NCBI GenBank assembly: GCA_902729315.2 | Contig: LR746265.1 | Span: 1,778,892 to 1,842,891, forward strand | Source of the DNA: Spirodela intermedia | Lineage: Eukaryota; Streptophyta; Magnoliopsida; Alismatales; Araceae | Length of the DNA: 64,000 nucleotides | Direction: 5' to 3' | Shown: positions 47,240-64,000 of the stretch, piece after piece | Layout: each line of letters opens with the position of its first letter | Numbering within the stretch: position 1 is the first letter of the stretch | Program-made: the position numbers and the translations under genes | The notes under the pieces: generated by a model | The model's database searches: none | What the model was told of the DNA's origin: nothing | Seen by the model: only the letters and a program-made list of their open reading frames with translations

Positions 47240-49372
47240 TCACCAGTAATCCCGGCAAGAACACGATCCTTCCCTCATATGGTGGAATCTTATCCTGTCC
47301 CTCACGATGATCTCCCTCCCGTAGGCCTTGGAGACGATCTTGAATGACGAATGACAGTCATTACATAATCTGAGATTCTTGAAGATGCGTATAGCCGCCC
47401 CTGGATCCACAGTGATGAGCCCGAACGCCAGGGCCAGCTTCTCGCTGTGATGCAGCACTGCAACCTCCTTCTCCTCCTCGTCTATGTCGAATGAGACCCT
47501 CTCTGTGGAGGGGACGTAGCCGGCCGACTTCAACTGGGCGGCCATCTCCTCCAGCTTCCGGTAGATCTCTCTGGTCTGGGGATGGGAGCCGTCGTTAGCT
47601 AGAAACTGGTTCAGAGAACCGTTCCACTCAATGTAGCTCCAGCCAGCAGGCTTCTTCTGGTTGCCATTTCTGCCGATCAATCTCCTTACATTCGTTGAAT
47701 CCTCCCATCTCTGGGCGTCCGCCAGCATTCCCGACAGGAGAACGCACGATCCCCCATCCGGGCCGAGCAGAAGAAATCGCCTAGCTGCGGCCTCTCCGGT
47801 GCTGATGTCGCCATGGGTTCTGCAAGCAGCGAGGAGAGAATGCCAGATGACGGAGTTTGGCTCAATGGGCATCTCGTCGATGAATCCAAAAGCCTCCTTC
47901 AATAGCCCGCCTCTGCCGAGAAGATCCACCATGCAGCCATAGTGTTCCATCTGAGGTCTGATTCCGTGGTCCGTCGGCATGGAGTTGAAGATCTTCTTCC
48001 CCTCTTCGATCAGTCCACTGTGGCTGCAAGCGCAGAGCACCGCCGTGAATGTGATCTCGTCGGGGTTCAGATTCAATGGAGCCATCTCTCTGAACGTCGC
48101 CAGAGCTTCCACGCCGAGCCCGTGTTGGGCGAGGCCGGAGATCATGGCATTGAACAGCGGCACCGTCTTCGATTTCCCGTCGACTCCTCGGAATACATCG
48201 GTAGCCGCTGCTACGAGCCCGCATTTGGCGTAGGCGTCGACGATGGCCGTGGCGAGGACCAGGTTGCGCCTTGGAGGAGACTTCTTCTCTGCGCACCGGT
48301 GAAGCCGCTTGACCATCTCGACGGCGCCGGCCTGCGCGCACGCCGACAGCGCCACAGAGACGGTCACCTCGTCGGGTTCCGCCCCAGATGCCTCCATTTC
48401 AAGGAAGAGCTCCAGCGCCTCCCTGTGCCGGCCCGCCCGTGAATAGCCGCCGATGATGGCGGTCCAAGCTATCGAATCTTTCACGGGCATATCGTCAAAC
48501 AGCTTTCGAGCGATCTCTACTTCGCCGCGGCCTGCGTAGCCAGTTATCATGCTGCTAATCGCCGGAGCGGAGATTTCACGCGGCCGGAGGGCGGCGAAGG
48601 CCCGCTTCGCAGCCTTCATTACCCCGCATTTGGCGTACATGTCGACGAGCGCGTTCTTCAGCAGAACGCCGGAGACGGGCAAGTTCTTATACATCAACTG
48701 ATGAATGAATCTCCCGGTAGGGAGATCCGCCATGGACGAGGATAGAGAAAGCAGAGAGACGAACGTGTAGGCATCTGGGAGGATTTCTGATTGGCACATG
48801 TCCTTGAAGAGAGACAGGGCTTCCGCCGCTCGGCCGGCCCTGGCGTAGCCGTTAATCACGGTGTTGTACGTGACGGCGTCTCGGTCGGGGATCTTATCGA
48901 ACAGCTGCCGCGCGCCACTCAGGTCGTCGAAACGGGAGTAGAAGTGAACCAGAGAATTGGCGACGAAGATGTCAGAATCGAACCCAGATTTCACTATGTG
49001 GCAGTGAATTCCTAATCCCGTCTCCGGGCTCGGCATCTTCGCGCAGGAGGAGACCAGGAAGGGGAAGGTGAAGTTATTGGGTGAAGACATTGATTTGAAG
49101 ATGGCGATGGCTTCTGACGGGGGCCCAATCCGGGCATAGCCGCGAATCATCGTGTTGAACAGGAAGACCTCCGGGTAGTCGAGCAGAGAAAATAGGAGGC
49201 GGGAGTGGTCGAGACCGAAGGTCGAATTGGAGAGCGCGAAGAAGGTGACGAGCTTGGAGACGATGAACAGGTGGCGGTGGAGACCTCTGGCGACCACCTG
49301 CGCGTGAACCTGGAGGGCCTGACCGAGGGACCTGCAGGATCCCAAGAACGCGATGGGCGACGTCGGTGCCAT
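47240..49372 (-). CDS. Intronless PLS-class pentatricopeptide repeat protein with DYW domain (organelle RNA editing factor)
   Basis: A single 710-residue frame. About a dozen PPR motifs of the P-L-S type are visible (for example FLFNTMIRGYARIGPPSEAI, AVTYNTVINGYARAGRAAEA, SIAWTAIIGGYSRAGRHREA, NAMISGLAQHGLGVEALATF), then E/E+ motifs and a complete DYW domain: PG box KKPAGWSYIEW, HSEKLALAFG with His642 and Glu644, CNDCH with Cys670 and Cys673, and the terminal residues DYW. The H-x-E and C-x-x-C residues bind zinc as in cytidine deaminases, so the protein should perform or assist C-to-U editing in chloroplasts or mitochondria. The N-terminus is not a strong targeting peptide, so the compartment is open. 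The target site cannot be named by eye. The single-exon structure is usual for this family. It lies divergent from NSF with only 360 bp between the start codons. Confidence 0.95.
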   Translation of the reverse strand: MAPTSPIAFLGSCRSLGQALQVHAQVVARGLHRHLFIVSKLVTFFALSNSTFGLDHSRLLFSLLDYPEVFLFNTMIRGYARIGPPSEAIAIFKSMSSPNNFTFPFLVSSCAKMPSPETGLGIHCHIVKSGFDSDIFVANSLVHFYSRFDDLSGARQLFDKIPDRDAVTYNTVINGYARAGRAAEALSLFKDMCQSEILPDAYTFVSLLSLSSSMADLPTGRFIHQLMYKNLPVSGVLLKNALVDMYAKCGVMKAAKRAFAALRPREISAPAISSMITGYAGRGEVEIARKLFDDMPVKDSIAWTAIIGGYSRAGRHREALELFLEMEASGAEPDEVTVSVALSACAQAGAVEMVKRLHRCAEKKSPPRRNLVLATAIVDAYAKCGLVAAATDVFRGVDGKSKTVPLFNAMISGLAQHGLGVEALATFREMAPLNLNPDEITFTAVLCACSHSGLIEEGKKIFNSMPTDHGIRPQMEHYGCMVDLLGRGGLLKEAFGFIDEMPIEPNSVIWHSLLAACRTHGDISTGEAAARRFLLLGPDGGSCVLLSGMLADAQRWEDSTNVRRLIGRNGNQKKPAGWSYIEWNGSLNQFLANDGSHPQTREIYRKLEEMAAQLKSAGYVPSTERVSFDIDEEEKEVAVLHHSEKLALAFGLITVDPGAAIRIFKNLRLCNDCHSSFKIVSKAYGREIIVRDRIRFHHMREGSCSCRDYW

Positions 49373-49732
49373 GGAAGACGCTCACACAGAGTCGTCTACG
49401 ATGATCATCGTTCTCCTCTAGTTCGTCGCCGGAGATGAGATGGCTCATTTCAAGCCCTGCTTTCTTCTCCTAGTCGGTCGAGTTCTACCAGAGGATGTCC
49501 TCTGTGAGCATTTGACTGGACCCCGAACGTTAATCATGACGTCATCATACGTCGAACCGGGTTTTCTTAAACCGGAAGTCTACCGGCGCAGGGATGGCGG
49601 TGCTCCGAGCCGGGTAAAAGGCCCGCGGTTTCCGGTCCTGGGGAGGTTCTTTCCATCTCTCCTTCCTCGCATCGGCAGTGCTGGGAAGAAGCTGCCCCTT
49701 GCTGATCGCGGTCTCGTCTCCTGCGTTTCGGC
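49373..49732. promoter_or_regulatory. Short shared promoter region between PPR gene (-) and NSF (+)
   Basis: Only 360 bp separate the two divergent start codons, so the core promoters and 5' UTRs of both genes must fit here or overlap. It is GC-rich and I see no clear TATA box. Bidirectional promoter activity is an inference. Confidence 0.55.
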
Positions 49733-61055
<11,323 letters not shown>

Positions 61056-61282
61056 TGCCTCTTCTTCTCTCTCGCGCCGATTAGCACATCCGCGTGCCCC
61101 TTCTCTACATTTTCTCTCTCTCTCTTTCTTTCTTTTCCTAGACATGATAGCAACACCATGCGCCTTTTCTTGCTTATTTTGTTGAAACACGAAAAAAAAG
61201 AGAGCTCCTTTTTGTTGTTCTCCTTTCGTATATTCCGAGTTCGTGATGTTATTCGGACCCCACTCATTCTATGAAAAGAGCG

Positions 61283-61356
<74 letters not shown>

Positions 61357-61584
61357 CTTGCATAGATAGATACTCCGTGGTGGCTTGAACAACGTGTTCT
61401 TGCATAGATAGGGGACGCTGTCATGTGCAAGGTGAAAGATAATGATGAAGCGAAGCACCATCTTTTCAGTATACGCGCAGTGTACACCACGACTTTGGAG
61501 GAGAACAAACCAACCAACGGGGGTGGGTATCTATCTATCCTCGGGAATCCCCCAGTCCAGCTCCTGGGAGGCCTCAGACGGCAT
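61056..61584. other. Convergent spacer between NSF and carboxypeptidase genes
   Basis: Holds the 3' UTRs of both genes and a compound (CT)n(AT)n tract at 61288-61353. No coding frame is supported. Confidence 0.6.
61288..61353. repeat. Compound (CT)n(AT)n microsatellite
   Basis: About 32 bp of CT repeats run directly into about 33 bp of AT repeats, roughly 230 bp after the NSF stop codon. Confidence 0.9.
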
Positions 61585-62406
61585 TCATATGGCGGTGGAC
61601 AGCTCCTGGGCGGAGGCGGCCTTCGAAGCCCAGCCCCCCGCGAGCTGGCCCTGCTGCATCCACCTCCTCAGCATCTCCAGCGAGGCCGCCGGCTGATCCA
61701 TCGGCACCATGTGGCCCGCGTCGTGCACCTGCGAGACGCACGGACGACTGAGCAGAGTTCCCCACAGCTTACGGAATCGTCGTGTAGATGGGGGAGGAGA
61801 AGAAGAGAAAGGAGACCACCTTCAAGAAGCTGAGGGGCCCGTGGGTCTTCAGCGAGCCCGCTTCCGCGCCGTCCACTATGAAGGGCACTGAAGAAGACGA
61901 GGCAAAGCCTTCCTGACCGGACCACTCCATGGAGTGGACCCACCTCGAGTTCCCTGCTCAAACGAAGAACACGGTTTGAGATCAGAGCTCGTCATCTAAA
62001 TGGCAAGCTCGAGCTCTCCGACAGGTAAGTCATCACTCCCCAATAAAGACGAAAAAGCCCGGAAAGGTAATGTATAAGACTTAGTAGATGAAATGGAGCA
62101 GCTTACCTAGCCAATTGCATATCAGATCATACTCTCCGGCGTAGATAAGAAGCTGTATACCATCTTCAAGAAGAGCTGGAATACCGACTTCCAGGTTTCT
62201 CATCCAGTCGGTGATCAAGGCTTCATAAACCGTAGGGCTACAGGACACAAAATCTAACTCCCCGACACCGAGGGCGTTTTTGACAGTATTCTGGTTTAGA
62301 AATTTCTCCATGTTCGAGAAATCATAGCAGAGACTCCCCTCGCACTGCTTCCTTATGTCGTAGTACTGCAATAAATCGCATGGCTATAGTCAGAGAAGCG
62401 CATTAG

Positions 62407-62500
<94 letters not shown>

Positions 62501-63185
62501 AGAATCGAACTCAACAGTAAGATATCAATGGTGATTACATTTATCTTTCCAGTAACTCTTAAAATTGAGCTAAATATTGTGTTGCAGACAATGTATGAAG
62601 CATAGCAAGCCACGGACCCTCCGGTTCCTGAGAAAAACAATGAGAGCGTTTGTAGTCAGCTTAGGTTCCATATATAAAAAAGATGCAATATGATCGCATA
62701 ATTTTCTAAAGAAGGTCGCTTGTAACTCAAAATGCCATTGACAGCTGACTTGAGTAAAGTTTTTTCACTATGAAGACGAATATTACTAAAAAGTAAAGGA
62801 AATATACCACAAAGCTTTATTGCGAGTTCACAGGCTGGTAAGAACTTGTTGATGCGCTTGTAGTCAGCTTGGTTAATTATTCCCATTTCTAACGCATAAT
62901 CTGTGTACGCTTGGTACTGGATTGCAGGGTCAGTAAGTCCATTGCCAATAGCAAAACCCTGCAAGGCCATTCCTCAAGGAATTAGAAAATAAATCAGTCA
63001 ACCAGATGTAAAGCCGTTGGCTGGAACAAATAGACGCGTACCTTCAAGTTAATGTGAATGCCTTCGTTAACTTTGTTTCCTTGGTGAATCCTGCTTGCAA
63101 ATGCGGGAATGTAGTGCCCGGCATAAGATTCTCCAGTTATATAGAAATCATTCTTCGCATATTCAGGGTGCTCAGCGAAAAATGC
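61585..63185 (-). CDS. Serine carboxypeptidase-like protein (carboxypeptidase III / SCPL47-49 type), C-terminal part, cut by window edge
   Basis: Six visible minus-strand exons: 63185-63042, 62958-62808, 62627-62539, 62365-62107, 61953-61820 and 61728-61585, in phase. The 5' exons lie beyond the right edge; 63186-64000 appears to be intron. The visible protein has all three catalytic regions of the S10 family: the nucleophile Ser in [16 protein letters not shown], the Asp in [16 protein letters not shown] and the His in [13 protein letters not shown]. Cysteines typical of the family are present ([34 protein letters not shown]). Similarity to SCPL48/49 ([34 protein letters not shown]) suggests a vacuolar or secreted true peptidase rather than an acyltransferase. 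The C-terminal tail after the His motif is 38 residues and rich in Ala/Ser. Confidence 0.92.
62411..62499. repeat. Compound (TG)n(AG)n microsatellite in a carboxypeptidase intron
   Basis: TG repeats (62411-62447) are followed by GA repeats (to 62499), together about half of the 173-bp intron 62366-62538. On the gene's sense strand this reads (CT)n then (CA)n, upstream of the acceptor at 62366. Confidence 0.92.
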
Positions 63186-64000
63186 CTGGAATTATCGCAG
63201 AGAAGTTGGTGATAACATCAGATAGTTTGTTCAAAAGTCTTAAAACTACAAGAAAACGAAAATAAGGATCATGAATGATGCAGCATTTAAAAGAAGCCTT
63301 AAAAGGCAACAACGTTCAGAACCGCGCCACTAAAAACCTCAGAAAATCAGCTGCATTTCAGCAGGCGATTTGAGCAGATCCTTCGGGCGTTTTTTTACTG
63401 GTTTCATTTCGTTAGATCCATCATCAGTATCATCATCGAGAAAACAACACGGGAAAAAATTGTCTCAAAGCTGCCTTGTGCGCACAAGAAGGAGAAGAGC
63501 ATGTGAATTGATTGAAAAATAAAAACAACACTTATACCTTCCAGTATATTATACTCGAGGAGATAACGTATTTCTAGGATGACAGATTGTGTTTACATGA
63601 TTTGACCTCCTCATGTCACCAAAGAAAGGCAAGACAACAAAAGAAAAGCACATTTTCTTGAACATTAGATAGGAACTCCTACATCCCTGGACAATATACA
63701 GATGTAGGAGAAAGGCATCATTCTTTGATTGATGGCAGGCAATTGATGATGTTGTAGACATCCACGATCAAGCATTAAATGAGTCAGGGTCAGTTCAACT
63801 TCCAGAAATAGAAAAAAGAAAAAGGGAAACCAACCTAAAATTATAACATCAGTTCATTACTCGAACAGGAACGAATAAATTGGCACTACACGGTTACGAA
63901 TAAAACTACTTTTTTGTCTGTCTCAAGTGACCTGTAAAGGCACAACATGGTTACCAGTGAAGAATGGAGAACTTAAGCAATTCAAAAACTGTTGGCGAGG
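63186..64000 (-). other. Intron sequence of the carboxypeptidase gene (to window edge)
   Basis: Follows the acceptor CAG at 63186-63188 (minus strand). I find no exon with the expected upstream motifs (DLYDFLQ or similar), so the next 5' exon is probably outside the window. Confidence 0.55.

Noticed and set aside
47862-48442. Frames of about 160 codons on both strands inside the PPR gene
   Set aside because: GC-rich shadow frames; the DYW PPR frame covers the whole stretch without interruption.

Overview
The window is nuclear DNA of a flowering plant. Every gene is a recognisable land-plant family, most are split by short GT-AG introns, three proteins carry chloroplast-type leaders, and the intergenic DNA contains (CT)n/(GA)n microsatellites and decayed Ty1/copia retrotransposon pieces. 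Some genes have GC-rich third codon positions (ABCB1, FUC1, LDL1, the PPR gene) and others AT-rich ones (NSF, glyoxalase I, most SVR1 exons). That split is common in monocots and some early-diverging lineages, but I cannot name the species.

Layout: the 5' part of an ABCB1-type auxin transporter gene on the minus strand (135-2666, runs off the left edge). A roughly 2.4 kb divergent intergenic region with five CACGTG boxes. Glyoxalase I on plus (5084-10002). The chloroplast pseudouridine synthase SVR1 on minus (11884-18366), convergent with glyoxalase I. A 3.5 kb microsatellite-rich stretch, then an R2R3-MYB gene of the RAX/MYB36 group on plus (21909-23269). About 4.4 kb of repeats, then an alpha-L-fucosidase of GH29 type on plus (27721-30410). 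Decayed copia sequence and AT-rich DNA fill 30.4-36.9 kb. From 37 kb on the DNA is gene-dense: a chloroplast DUF4079 membrane protein (+), DAD1 (+), LDL1 histone demethylase (+), an intronless DYW-type PPR editing factor (-), NSF (+, 21 coding exons), and the 3' part of a serine carboxypeptidase-like gene (-, runs off the right edge).

These are unrelated housekeeping and regulatory genes, not a functional cluster: auxin export, methylglyoxal detoxification, plastid rRNA modification, transcription, glycan trimming, N-glycosylation, chromatin demethylation, organelle RNA editing, vesicle fusion and vacuolar or secreted peptidase. Exon joins were deduced by hand from splice sites, reading phase and known family sequences. 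All joins keep phase.

The most unusual observation is NSF intron 1. It has the hallmarks of a minor-spliceosome (U12) AT-AC intron, and the same gene also needs a GC-AG intron. Other points of note are the G-box cluster, a four-copy 65-bp repeat in the DUF4079 intron, a microsatellite that fills half of a short carboxypeptidase intron, and copia remains that begin at the fucosidase stop codon. I saw no CRISPR, tRNA, rRNA or clearly novel gene system.
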